From assembly GCA_024686055.1 (NCBI GenBank), contig JAIBDV010000123.1, forward strand, positions 1-8,022: a stretch of 8,022 nucleotides of DNA. Direction: 5' to 3'. The notes beneath the pieces are model-generated. The model did no database searches and was not told where the DNA came from. It saw nothing but the letters and a program-made list of their open reading frames with translations. Both the position numbers and the translations under genes were made by a program. This stretch comes from Neptuniibacter sp. (GTDB lineage: Bacteria; Pseudomonadota; Gammaproteobacteria; Pseudomonadales; Balneatricaceae). Shown piece after piece: positions 1 through 6,128 of this stretch. Position 1 is the stretch's first letter; every line of letters starts with the position of its first letter.

Positions 1-603
1 GCTAAGCGCGTTCTCTTCGCCTTCAACCCAGCGATCAAAGGGGGCTGTGCCTGAGACCAGAGTACGCTCATAGGTTGCGATTGCTTTGAGGATTCCGTCT
101 TCCTGAATGCCCTTGCCGGGGAATACGCGTGCGAACCAGTTGCGATAGCCTTCGACTTTATTAAGGCGTTCAGCAACTGTGCTGAGAGGTACATTCATCT
201 CGGCAGCGGACTCTACCGGACCACGAATCTGTTCCTCTAGTGAGGGGGCGCGACCATCCCAGAAGAAGCTATTTCCCCAGGCAAGGTTAAGAGTCGTTGG
301 TGAATGACGTTTCAGAGTTTCACCCTGACCACCAAAGGCACCGGGCACACCATCTTCCCAACCCAGCGAAGGGTTGTGGCAGGTTGCGCAGTTCATGTTG
401 AAGTTTCGGCTCAGGCGCTGATCAAAAAACAGCATTTTACCCAGCTGTGCTTTTTCGGCACTGTAAGGGTTGTTCGTTGGGAAAGGGATGCTGGTGGGCC
501 GCTTGAACTGTTGTTTCAGCCTTTCGGTGACAGAGTCGGCGGCCTGGCTGTGGCCGGTTATGGCCAGCAGGGTTAATAAAAGGCCAGTGCTGGAAATTTG
601 CAT
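1..603 (-). CDS. Di-haem cytochrome c peroxidase / MauG-family protein, C-terminus beyond left edge
   Basis: The 201 codons visible on the minus strand are open to the window edge and encode the N-terminal part of a periplasmic c-type haem protein of the bacterial cytochrome c peroxidase/MauG family. Residues 1-21 form a signal peptide ending in SQA before AD. LGKMLFFDQRLS at 55-66 is followed by the first haem-binding motif, CATCH, at 72-76. FFWDGRAPSLEEQ (113-125) and TYERTLVSGTAPFDRW (177-192) are typical conserved blocks of the family. The second CxxCH haem site expected in the C-terminal half lies outside the window. The start is supported by AAGGAG (minus strand, 613-618) about nine bases upstream. 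Family members reduce hydrogen peroxide with electrons from small cytochromes or, in MauG-like branches, oxidise other substrates; which applies here cannot be read from this half. The gene is divergent from pip. Family assignment is firm; the exact substrate is not. Confidence 0.9.
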   Translation of the reverse strand, partial: MQISSTGLLLTLLAITGHSQAADSVTERLKQQFKRPTSIPFPTNNPYSAEKAQLGKMLFFDQRLSRNFNMNCATCHNPSLGWEDGVPGAFGGQGETLKRHSPTTLNLAWGNSFFWDGRAPSLEEQIRGPVESAAEMNVPLSTVAERLNKVEGYRNWFARVFPGKGIQEDGILKAIATYERTLVSGTAPFDRWVEGEENALS

Positions 604-628
604 CTGCAGACGCTCCTTGATCTGATAC

Positions 629-644
629 TTGAGTCATAGCTCAA
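629..644. promoter_or_regulatory. Inverted repeat, possible operator for the peroxidase gene
   Basis: TTGAGTCATAGCTCAA has 5-base arms (TTGAG/CTCAA) around a 6-base centre and sits 26 to 41 bases upstream of the peroxidase start codon. The position, over the predicted start of transcription, suits a repressor site. It resembles but does not fit an FNR/Anr box, which has TTGAT and ATCAA arms with a 4-base centre. The regulator is unknown. Confidence 0.25.
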
Positions 645-671
645 TATGAACAGTTGTTCACTTTGATGCAA
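643..671 (-). promoter_or_regulatory. Candidate sigma70-type promoter for the peroxidase gene
   Basis: Read on the minus strand, TTGCAT (666-671) and CATATT (643-648) are separated by 17 bases. This would place a transcription start near 636 and give a leader of about 30 bases before the ATG at 603. Both hexamers match the consensus only moderately. The dyad TTGAGTCATAGCTCAA at 629-644 overlaps the predicted -10 edge and start site. It is a prediction from pattern only. Confidence 0.3.
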
Positions 672-733
672 CGGCAGTGAAGGATAACGACAGGTGCCAG
701 TTGTAAGGTTATTGAGTGCCCTGCATAGATTTA

Positions 734-752
734 GGAACTGAGAGAAAGTTCC
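734..752. repeat. Inverted repeat in the peroxidase-pip intergenic region
   Basis: GGAACT at 734-739 and AGTTCC at 747-752 are perfect inverted arms around a 7-base centre. They lie about 110 bases upstream of the pip start and 130 bases upstream of the peroxidase start, in the 260-base gene-free stretch between these divergent genes. The repeat could be an operator or a leader hairpin. Nothing else distinctive apart from the promoter-like elements was seen in this gap. Confidence 0.3.
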
Positions 753-852
753 ATTCGCGTGATGGTTTTTATCTGCTGGCTGGAACATCTATCAGAACGG
801 CAGTGTATGCTGTTGGAAAGTACAGCGCTGACGGTGCTGGATATGGTTTCTG

Positions 853-858
853 AAGGAG
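853..858 (+). promoter_or_regulatory. Ribosome binding site that fixes the pip start
   Basis: AAGGAG lies five bases upstream of ATG 864. The reading frame stays open upstream to an ATG at 759, but the extra 35 residues have no family resemblance. The strong Shine-Dalgarno sequence and the family alignment both favour ATG 864. Confidence 0.75.
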
Positions 859-863
859 AGCTT

Positions 864-1814
864 ATGCTGACGCTATTTTCCGAACTTCACCCCTATAGCG
901 AGCAGGTGATTGATGTTGGAGAGGGACACCGCATCTATGTTGAGCAAAGTGGTAATCCCAAAGGGATACCTGTGCTGTTTATACATGGAGGCCCTGGTGG
1001 CGGCACATCACCCCAGCATCGCTGTTTTTTTGATCCGACCCGGTATCGTATTGTGTTGTTTGATCAGCGCGGCTGTGGCCGTTCAACGCCCCACGCCAGT
1101 CTGGAAGATAACCATAGTGGCGCGCTGATCGGTGATATGGAGTTGATCCGCATAGCACTGGGTATTGATCAATGGCTGCTGTTTGGTGGTTCCTGGGGCT
1201 CAACACTCAGTCTCTTGTATGCTCAGGCGCACCCGAAAAATGTGCTGGGGCTGATTCTGCGTGGCATATTTCTGTGTCGTGATGACGATGTGCAGTGGTT
1301 TTATCAGCACGGGGCCAATCAGCTGTTCCCGGATTACTGGCAGGATTATGAAGCGGTCATTCCTGAGGTTGAGCGTGATGATATGGTATCCGCGTTTTAT
1401 CAGCGGTTAACGTCGAGTAATGAAATCGCGCGAATGTCGGCTGCCAAAGCGTGGTCTGTCTGGGAGGGGCGCTGCTCCACGTTAAACCCCAGCCATGATG
1501 CGCTGGAGCACTTTTCCGAGCCGCACCTGGCATTAGCAATGGCACGGATCGAAGCGCATTATTTTGTGAATAAAGGCTTTATGGAGCCGAATCAGATTTT
1601 ACGTGATGCGCACAAAATTGCCCACTTGCCGACGGTGATTGTGCATGGCCGTTATGATGTAATCTGCCCGGTTAAGCAGGCGTTGGAGCTGCATGCGGTA
1701 TTGCCGCGTGCTGAGTTGCATATTGTCCGCGATGCCGGTCATTCAGCCTTTGAGCCGGGTATTACCGATAACCTGGTGCGCGCCACGAATGATTTTGCGC
1801 GCTCTCTGGCTTGA
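864..1814 (+). CDS. pip: Proline iminopeptidase (prolyl aminopeptidase, S33 family)
   Basis: The 316-residue cytoplasmic alpha/beta-hydrolase removes N-terminal proline from peptides. The length equals that of the family (about 313-317) from the ATG with the good Shine-Dalgarno site. Visible features are the oxyanion-hole motif HGGPGGG at 41-47, FDQRGCGRS at 66-74, the nucleophile elbow GGSWGS with Ser110, then Asp265 in HGRYD and His293 in AGHS, completing the catalytic triad. WSVWEG (197-202, Glu201) and the region around Glu230 correspond to the cap-domain acidic residues that bind the free amino terminus in the Serratia enzyme. The gene is followed after 56 bases by dtd in the same orientation, a pairing I recall from pseudomonads, so the two probably share a transcript. 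A weak TAAAAT element at 1829-1834 could give dtd an additional promoter. The identification is very secure; the physiological peptides are not known from sequence. Confidence 0.96.
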   Translation: MLTLFSELHPYSEQVIDVGEGHRIYVEQSGNPKGIPVLFIHGGPGGGTSPQHRCFFDPTRYRIVLFDQRGCGRSTPHASLEDNHSGALIGDMELIRIALGIDQWLLFGGSWGSTLSLLYAQAHPKNVLGLILRGIFLCRDDDVQWFYQHGANQLFPDYWQDYEAVIPEVERDDMVSAFYQRLTSSNEIARMSAAKAWSVWEGRCSTLNPSHDALEHFSEPHLALAMARIEAHYFVNKGFMEPNQILRDAHKIAHLPTVIVHGRYDVICPVKQALELHAVLPRAELHIVRDAGHSAFEPGITDNLVRATNDFARSLA

Positions 1815-1870
1815 TGGCCGTTGTGGGCTAAAATGGTGCTTCGTCACAGGGTTGAGAATAGAGAGGCGGA

Positions 1871-2311
1871 ATGAAAGCATTGATTCAGCGCGTTAAGCGG
1901 GCTTCAGTTGAGGTTGATAATGCGATGATTGGCTCGATTGATGGCGGTATTCTGGTGCTGCTGGGGGTTGAGCGTGAGGACGCTGAGGCGGATGCTGATA
2001 AGCTGCTGAAGAAGCTGCTGGGGTATCGGATTTTTGCCGATGCAGAGGGGAAGATGAACCTGAATGTGCAGCAGGTTGGTGGTGGTTTGTTGCTGGTGTC
2101 GCAATTTACGCTAGTGGCCGATACGCGCAAGGGGACCCGGCCCGGCTTCTCCCGCGGGGCTAGCCCGGCTGAGGGTGAGCGACTATATAATTACTTTGTT
2201 GAGCAGGCGCGGCTGGCTCATGACGTTGTCGCTACCGGCGAGTTCGGGGCGGATATGCAGGTTAGTCTGATTAATGATGGCCCGGTGACTTTTATGTTGG
2301 AAAGTCGCTGA
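1871..2311 (+). CDS. dtd: D-aminoacyl-tRNA deacylase
   Basis: The 146-residue protein matches the usual length of bacterial DTD (about 145). This homodimeric cytoplasmic enzyme hydrolyses D-amino acids, and mischarged glycine, from tRNA, protecting translation from wrong-chirality residues. The two signature motifs are intact: SQFTL at 77-81 (SQxxL) and NDGPVT at 135-140 (NxGPxT), whose Gly137-Pro138 pair supplies the cross-subunit chirality filter. The start ATG follows GAGAGGCGGA, a usable ribosome binding site. The gene lies downstream of pip and ends 20 bases before a strong bidirectional terminator, which closes the pip-dtd unit. No irregularity in sequence or length was seen. Confidence 0.97.
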   Translation: MKALIQRVKRASVEVDNAMIGSIDGGILVLLGVEREDAEADADKLLKKLLGYRIFADAEGKMNLNVQQVGGGLLLVSQFTLVADTRKGTRPGFSRGASPAEGERLYNYFVEQARLAHDVVATGEFGADMQVSLINDGPVTFMLESR

Positions 2312-2333
2312 TTACTCAGAGCTAGCGGGCGAA

Positions 2334-2363
2334 AAAAAGCGCAGCCACTAGGCTGCGCTTTTT
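2334..2363. terminator. Bidirectional rho-independent terminator between dtd and the OmpA-like gene
   Basis: A perfect 13-base-pair stem is formed by AAAAAGCGCAGCC (2334-2346) and GGCTGCGCTTTTT (2351-2363) around the loop ACTA. The flanking A and T runs make it a GC stem followed by a U tract in either direction. It serves both dtd from the left and the convergent gene from the right. Confidence 0.93.
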
Positions 2364-2379
2364 ATGGCTAAAGCTGCGT

Positions 2380-3009
2380 TTAGTTACTCTTTACGCGCTG
2401 CTCGCCATTGATGGTTACTTCTACGCGACGGTTTTTGCTCTGGCAGTTTTCTGCGCCAGTATCGGAGCAGCTCATTGCCGGGGCGTTTTCGCCACGTGAT
2501 GCGGTGCTGATTTTGCTGCTGGCAATGCCAGCATCAGTCAGGGCTGCGGCAACAGCGTTTACCCGTTTGGCTGCCAGCGCATCGTTGTAGGCGTTGCTGC
2601 CACGCTGATCGGTGTGGCCGGTCAGGGTGATGTTATCCAGCGTTGCCAGGCCACTGACGGTGGTCAGAATATCGCTGATATCGTTAACCTGGCTGCTGTT
2701 GAAATCGAAGTATACGATGTGGGAGCGCTCAGTGGCCTGCATGACGTACTGTGGCGCTGCAGGTGCAGCTGGTGCTACCACTGGCGCAGGTGCTTTTACA
2801 GCAACCGGTGCAGGCGCTGCTTTGTCACCGCAATGTGCTTCAGCTTTGTCTTTGTTCCAGTTACCAATCTTCCAGCAGCCGCCAAAGCCGGTGGAAACGT
2901 TGTGATCTGCATTTTCAGTCAGGTAGCCACTGTGCTCTGGGTGAGCCTGTGCTGTCTGGATCAGGCCCATGGAAACGATCAGTGCTGTGCTAAGCGCAAG
3001 CTTTTTCAT
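2380..3009 (-). CDS. Small OmpA-family outer-membrane/peptidoglycan-associated protein
   Basis: The 209-residue protein begins with a signal peptide (MKKLALSTALIV..., cleavage predicted after AQA at 20-22). A short Gly/Trp/Cys module follows at about 28-61, with GFGGCW at 41-46 and a second cysteine at 60. Next comes an Ala/Pro/Val linker (64-86) and a C-terminal OmpA-type peptidoglycan-binding domain (about 95-205). The domain shows YFDFNS at 100-105, LTGHTDQRGS at 129-138 with Asp134, and Arg149, the residues that contact diaminopimelate in this family. Two further cysteines near the end (MSCSD and ENCQ) could form a disulfide. There is no beta-barrel, so the protein is probably periplasmic or attached to the cell wall through the C-domain. 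ATG 3009 is preferred over the in-frame ATG at 3045 because it starts the signal peptide and has AAGGA seven bases upstream. The exact role is unknown. Confidence 0.9.
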   Translation of the reverse strand: MKKLALSTALIVSMGLIQTAQAHPEHSGYLTENADHNVSTGFGGCWKIGNWNKDKAEAHCGDKAAPAPVAVKAPAPVVAPAAPAAPQYVMQATERSHIVYFDFNSSQVNDISDILTTVSGLATLDNITLTGHTDQRGSNAYNDALAAKRVNAVAAALTDAGIASSKISTASRGENAPAMSCSDTGAENCQSKNRRVEVTINGEQRVKSN

Positions 3010-3031
3010 GTAGATATCCTTGAAGAGTCGG

Positions 3032-3045
3032 GTGCCCTCTGGCAC
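3032..3045. repeat. Small hairpin in the leader of the OmpA-like gene
   Basis: GTGCC (3032-3036) and GGCAC (3041-3045) can pair around CTCT. The hairpin would lie 23 to 36 bases upstream of the start codon, just before the ribosome binding site. A role in mRNA stability or translation is possible but not shown. Confidence 0.3.
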
Positions 3046-3089
3046 ATACCGGAATATATCCCCTGAGATTTCAGCATCAGGAGGCGATG

Positions 3090-3105
3090 AAGGCGAGTGC
3101 GCCTT
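3090..3105. repeat. Perfect inverted repeat upstream of the OmpA-like gene
   Basis: AAGGCG (3090-3095) and CGCCTT (3100-3105) flank AGTG. The dyad is 81 to 96 bases upstream of the start codon in the 170-base gap between the yciI stop and the OmpA-like start. It could be an operator or a leader hairpin; I found no confident -35/-10 pair near it. Confidence 0.3.
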
Positions 3106-3141
3106 AATGACGCTATTCAGTGAACTTTATATCAGCTGCTT

Positions 3142-3179
3142 GCGAAACGGAACAGGCATAGAGTGCCGTTCCGTGGCGC
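3142..3179 (-). terminator. Stem-loop after yciI, probable weak terminator
   Basis: ACGGAAC (3147-3153) and GGCA (3155-3158) pair with TGCC (3164-3167) and GTTCCGT (3168-3174) around loop TAGAG, with one bulged A at 3154. GCG/CGC pairing at the base (3142-3144 with 3177-3179) extends it. It starts immediately after the yciI stop codon. On the minus strand only a short T run (TTT) follows, so termination may be incomplete or the hairpin may mainly protect the transcript end. Confidence 0.5.
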
Positions 3180-3479
3180 TCAGGGCAGGACTTTCTTATA
3201 AGGTTTCACTGTCACTCTCTCATAGACGCCAGCAGCAATATATGGGTCATTATCAGCCCATGCCTGTGCAGCGTTCAGCGAGTCAAATTCGGCGACGACC
3301 AGGCTACCGGTAAAGCCAGTTTCACCTGGGTCTTCGCTGTCGATTGCCGGGTGCGGGCCAGCAATCAGTAGCCGGCTGTCATCACGCAGGGCGATCAGGC
3401 GCTCCAGATGGGCTGGCCGGGCGGCCATACGCTGGCTCAGAGTGTCGGGTTTATCTTCGGCAATAATGGCGTAGTACAT
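3180..3479 (-). CDS. yciI: YciI-like protein
   Basis: The 99-residue protein has the full length and pattern of the YciI family, small dimeric ferredoxin-like alpha+beta barrel proteins of uncertain function. RPAHLERL at 21-28 contains the conserved His24. AGPHPAIDS (40-48), GFTGSLVVAEF (55-65) and DNDPYIAAGVYE (76-87, Asp78) are the other conserved blocks. His24 and Asp78 are the pair usually proposed as an active site. The start has TGGAG six bases upstream. It lies 16 bases downstream of yciB, clearly in one operon, and ends at a hairpin. The enzymatic role remains unknown for the family; the family call itself is secure. Confidence 0.93.
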   Translation of the reverse strand: MYYAIIAEDKPDTLSQRMAARPAHLERLIALRDDSRLLIAGPHPAIDSEDPGETGFTGSLVVAEFDSLNAAQAWADNDPYIAAGVYERVTVKPYKKVLP

Positions 3480-3495
3480 CGGTAGCTCCAGTCTT

Positions 3496-4035
3496 TTATT
3501 GTTCGTCTGTTGGCATGTGGCGGGACAGGTACAGGCCCTGCAGTATGATGAATACCAGGGTCAGGCCCAGCATGCCAAACAGTTTGAAGTTAACCCAGGC
3601 CTCTTCACTCAGGGTGTAAACAACAACCAGGTTAACGATGCCCATGACGATGAAAAAGATGGTCCAGGCAATATTAAGTGTGCGCCAGATCGAGTCTGGC
3701 AGGGCCAGGTTGGATTCCATGATTCGTTGTACAATGGGTTTCTTGCCAATGAACTGGCTTCCCAGGAATGCCAGACCAAACAGCCAGTTCACGACCGAAG
3801 GCTTCCACTGGATAAATGTTTTATCCTGTAGCAGTACGGTAGCGCCGCCCAGCACTACGACCAGCCCGAGTGTGACCAGCTGCATTTTTTCAATGGTATG
3901 GGTACGCCACCAGGTCCAGGCAATCTGTGCTGCTGTTGCTGGAATCAGCACGGCAGTGGCCAGGATGATGTCGTCAGTGCTCTTGTAGACTGTAAAAAAG
4001 ATAATAATCGGAAGGAAATCGAGTAGTAGCTTCAT
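3496..4035 (-). CDS. yciB: Inner-membrane septation protein A
   Basis: The 179-residue polytopic inner-membrane protein belongs to the YciB/IspZ (septation protein A) family; the usual length is about 180. Hydrophobic segments at about 3-18, 22-42, 50-69, 80-97, 118-140 and 150-170 suggest five to six spans. The family signature WKPSVVNWLFG (77-87) is present, as is the region ending RIMESNLALPDSIWRTLN (104-121). In enterobacteria and Shigella, loss of this gene affects septation and envelope integrity, and the E. coli protein interacts with division and elongation machinery. The ribosome binding site (AGGCG, eight bases upstream) is weak. The gene leads the yciB-yciI operon and is divergent from rnm. 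Confidence 0.95.
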   Translation of the reverse strand: MKLLLDFLPIIIFFTVYKSTDDIILATAVLIPATAAQIAWTWWRTHTIEKMQLVTLGLVVVLGGATVLLQDKTFIQWKPSVVNWLFGLAFLGSQFIGKKPIVQRIMESNLALPDSIWRTLNIAWTIFFIVMGIVNLVVVYTLSEEAWVNFKLFGMLGLTLVFIILQGLYLSRHMPTDEQ

Positions 4036-4064
4036 ATACTTGTCGCCTGTTTGCTAAGGTGACC

Positions 4065-4070
4065 AGTATA
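4065..4070 (-). promoter_or_regulatory. Candidate -10 element for yciB-yciI
   Basis: TATACT on the minus strand (4065-4070) would start transcription about 22 bases upstream of the yciB ATG. No good -35 hexamer lies 16-18 bases further up, so the promoter is tentative. The rest of the 200-base yciB-rnm gap also holds TTTACA at 4109-4114 and TATATT at 4135-4140 on the plus strand. Their 20-base spacing is too long for a confident rnm promoter. Confidence 0.25.
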
Positions 4071-4219
4071 AAACAGCCTTGTCGTAAGTTTTGTATTTTT
4101 CTTAAGGGTTTACAGATTCTTTGGTTGAAATGGCTATATTTCAGCGCTATCTGTGCGTAAAGCCTTACTTAGTTGATGGTTACTGACGCTATTCCAGCCA
4201 GTTGCGATCTGTATGCCTC

Positions 4220-4224
4220 AGGAG
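4220..4224 (+). promoter_or_regulatory. Ribosome binding site supporting the rnm start
   Basis: AGGAG lies 11 bases upstream of ATG 4236. The same frame is open from TTG 4173 and ATG 4176, but the 20-odd extra residues show no family similarity. PHP-domain relatives begin a few residues before the DLHTHS motif, which supports ATG 4236. The spacing is slightly long. Confidence 0.6.
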
Positions 4225-4235
4225 TACCTGCCGTT

Positions 4236-5060
4236 ATGTTGCGCTATGATCTACATACTCACTCAACAGCCTCTGATGGAGCGCTGTCGCCCCATGCACT
4301 GGTTGAGCGTGCCAGACAACAGAATGTGCAGGTACTGGCACTGACCGATCACGATACGGTGGCCGGCGTGCAGGCGTTACAGGGCCAGATGGGCGATATG
4401 ACGCTTATTAATGGCGCTGAGCTGACCTGCCTCTGGGGCAGCCGGATGGTACATATTGTAGGATTGCGACTGGATATAGGCTGCCCTCGTCTGCTGGAAT
4501 ACCTGCAGGGCATTGATCAGCTGCGCCAGCAGCGGGCTGAACAGGTTGCAGTGCGGCTGATGAAAAAAGGCCTGCCTGATCTGCTTGCCCAGGCCCGTGC
4601 TAATGCTGCTGGCGGTGTAATAGGTCGGCCGCATTTTGCTTCAGCGATGGTTGAGCGGGGGCTGGTTAAAACAGAACAGCAGGCATTCTCACAATACCTG
4701 GGCACCGGAAAAACCGGCGACGTCAAAATGCAGTGGCCGGACATGGCTGAAGCCATTGCGGTAATTACCCAGGCGGGTGGTCTTGCTGTGCTGGCGCACC
4801 CGACCAAGTATCGGTTCACCTTTACTAAAATCCGCGCGTTAATGGCGCAGTTTAAAGCGGATGGTGGGCATGCAATGGAGGTCAGCTATACAGGTATTTC
4901 ACCCTCGCATCAGCTGGAGCTGATTAAGCTGGTGAATCAGCATGAACTGCTGGCCTCTGCGGGGAGTGATTTTCATAGCCCTGCCCATCACTGGACAGAG
5001 GTCGGGCGGTTTATGCCGCTGAAGCAGCCCGTTCCACATATTATGGACCACCTTGTTTAG
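4236..5060 (+). CDS. rnm: RNase AM, PHP-domain 5'-3' exoribonuclease (formerly TrpH/YciV)
   Basis: The 274-residue protein has the PHP metal-dependent phosphoesterase fold. Metal-ligand motifs are complete: DLHTHS at 5-10 (His7, His9), ASDG with Asp14, TDHDT at 37-41 (His39), GAEL with Glu62, GRPHF with His133, LAHPTKY with His188, and GSDFHSP at 243-249 (Asp245, His247). The E. coli homologue is a 5'-to-3' exoribonuclease that matures the 5' ends of ribosomal RNAs and trims short oligonucleotides. Older annotations called it TrpH from its position near trp genes; no trp gene is seen here. It is followed after 57 bases by yciO, a conserved neighbour, and probably shares its transcript. The family is certain; the rRNA role is transferred from E. 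coli. Confidence 0.93.
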   Translation: MLRYDLHTHSTASDGALSPHALVERARQQNVQVLALTDHDTVAGVQALQGQMGDMTLINGAELTCLWGSRMVHIVGLRLDIGCPRLLEYLQGIDQLRQQRAEQVAVRLMKKGLPDLLAQARANAAGGVIGRPHFASAMVERGLVKTEQQAFSQYLGTGKTGDVKMQWPDMAEAIAVITQAGGLAVLAHPTKYRFTFTKIRALMAQFKADGGHAMEVSYTGISPSHQLELIKLVNQHELLASAGSDFHSPAHHWTEVGRFMPLKQPVPHIMDHLV

Positions 5061-5117
5061 CGTATGCGGGTCCTGATTTAAACCCAGCAGTTCAAGTTCA
5101 ACGTTGCAGGTATTGTT

Positions 5118-5738
5118 GTGAGTCAGTTCTTTCAGATCCACCCGGAAAATCCTCAGCCACGCCTCATCAATCAGGCTGTTGAGATACTTAATAAAGGTGG
5201 TGTTATTGTCTACCCGACAGATTGCGCCTACGCGCTGGGTTGTCACCTGGGTGATAAAGCGGCGATGGAAAAAATTAAGCGAATTCGCCAGCTCAATGAT
5301 AAGCATAACTTCACTCTGGTTTGCCGTGACCTGTCGGAGATAAGCACCTATGCCAAAGTTGGCAACCAGAGCTATCGTTTACTTAAAGCGCACACGCCAG
5401 GGGCGTATACCTTTATTTTAAAGGCTACCAGTGAAGTGCCTCGCCGTTTGTTACACCCTAAACGGCGGATGATTGGTATCCGTATCCCGGATAACCCGAT
5501 TGTCCAGGCGCTCACGCAAGCGCTGGGGGAACCGATCATGAGTACCTCATTAATTTTGCCCGGAGATGATCAGCCATTGACTGATCCCTGGGAAATACGT
5601 GACCTCTTGCAGCATGAGCTGGACCTGGTTATCGATGGGGGGTACTGCGGGATGGATGCTACGACGGTTGTCAGCCTGGTTGATGATACGCCTGAACTGC
5701 TGCGGCAAGGGGCTGGGCATTCGAAAGTGTTCGAATAA
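5118..5738 (+). CDS. yciO: YciO, Sua5/YrdC-family (threonylcarbamoyl-AMP synthase-like) protein
   Basis: The 206-residue single-domain protein of the YrdC/Sua5 fold is close to E. coli YciO throughout, beginning SQFFQIHPENPQ after a GTG start (5118) with GCAGG seven bases upstream. YPTDCAYALGC at 32-42, KIKRIRQLNDKHNFTL at 52-67, TPGAYTFIL at 93-101, KRRMIGIRIP at 115-124 and STSLILPG near 142-149 form the nucleotide/tRNA-binding core. TsaC/YrdC and Sua5 make threonylcarbamoyl-AMP for tRNA t6A modification. YciO is a paralogue whose cellular role is not settled, so I would not call this gene tsaC. Its place after rnm suggests an RNA-related role. No clear rho-independent terminator follows the stop. 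Confidence 0.93.
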   Translation: MSQFFQIHPENPQPRLINQAVEILNKGGVIVYPTDCAYALGCHLGDKAAMEKIKRIRQLNDKHNFTLVCRDLSEISTYAKVGNQSYRLLKAHTPGAYTFILKATSEVPRRLLHPKRRMIGIRIPDNPIVQALTQALGEPIMSTSLILPGDDQPLTDPWEIRDLLQHELDLVIDGGYCGMDATTVVSLVDDTPELLRQGAGHSKVFE

Positions 5739-5779
5739 ATGTTTCATATAACTGTTTGAATATCTGGGGTGTTTTAATT

Positions 5780-5793
5780 ATGACGCCCGTCAT
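5780..5793. promoter_or_regulatory. Palindrome ATGACG-CC-CGTCAT, candidate operator
   Basis: Perfect 6-base arms (5780-5785 and 5788-5793) flank a 2-base centre, 41 bases after the yciO stop. A promoter-like pair TTGAAT (5756-5761) and TATGAC (5779-5784), 17 bases apart, overlaps it. The arm differs by one base from that of the dyad at 5813-5827. Confidence 0.35.
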
Positions 5794-5811
5794 TGAGATA
5801 AGCTGGAAGTG

Positions 5812-5828
5812 AATAACGCTACGTTATT
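5812..5828. promoter_or_regulatory. Palindrome AATAACG-CTA-CGTTATT, candidate operator or weak terminator
   Basis: Perfect 7-base arms surround CTA, and two further T residues follow. The stem is too AT-rich for a convincing intrinsic terminator of yciO. Its inner arms (ATAACG/CGTTAT) resemble those of the dyad 33 bases to the left. Confidence 0.35.
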
Positions 5829-6128
5829 TTGCTGTGAAAATTTGTTATTGTCTCAGGGTGAAGAGTGACCGACGTTGGCCATGAATTGATTCATAAAGTT
5901 CATAGGGCGGCTCTGATCGTTCTAGTTGCCGATGCGATTCATAAGGATCGCTATTGGCATAGGTTATTCTTTTCTACCATACTATTAATTATGTTTGGTT
6001 AATTGTTGGAATCTTGGTCTGTTTCCCGGTGCGCTAGCTATTGTTCTTGTCGTCAAATGTCGATGAAAAATAGCATCCCCCGGAACTTTCTGTTTAAGCA
6101 GGGTCATAAATTCTAACCTTTGTCGGGT

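Noticed and set aside
629..644. FNR/Anr box in front of the peroxidase gene
   Set aside because: The arms are TTGAG/CTCAA with a 6-base centre, not TTGAT/ATCAA with 4 bases, so it is reported only as an unassigned dyad.
437..788. Short minus-strand open frames at 437-637 and 573-788
   Set aside because: The first is an out-of-frame reading of the peroxidase gene's signal-peptide region; the second lies in intergenic DNA without a ribosome binding site or recognisable product.
759..863. 35-residue N-terminal extension of pip
   Set aside because: The extension has no similarity to the family, and ATG 864 has a strong ribosome binding site at the right distance.
2614..3066. 150-codon open frame on the plus strand opposite the OmpA-like gene
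   Set aside because: The Cys/Trp-rich product is the antisense reading of the Ala/Pro linker and OmpA domain; the minus-strand gene explains the region.
4899..5306. 135-codon open frame on the minus strand across the rnm-yciO junction
   Set aside because: It overlaps two well-supported genes on the opposite strand and resembles no family.
5888..5944. Direct repeat GATTCATAA (5888-5896 and 5936-5944)
   Set aside because: Two 9-base AT-rich copies 48 bases apart are plausible by chance in this AT-rich stretch, and there are no attachment-site or mobile-element features around them.
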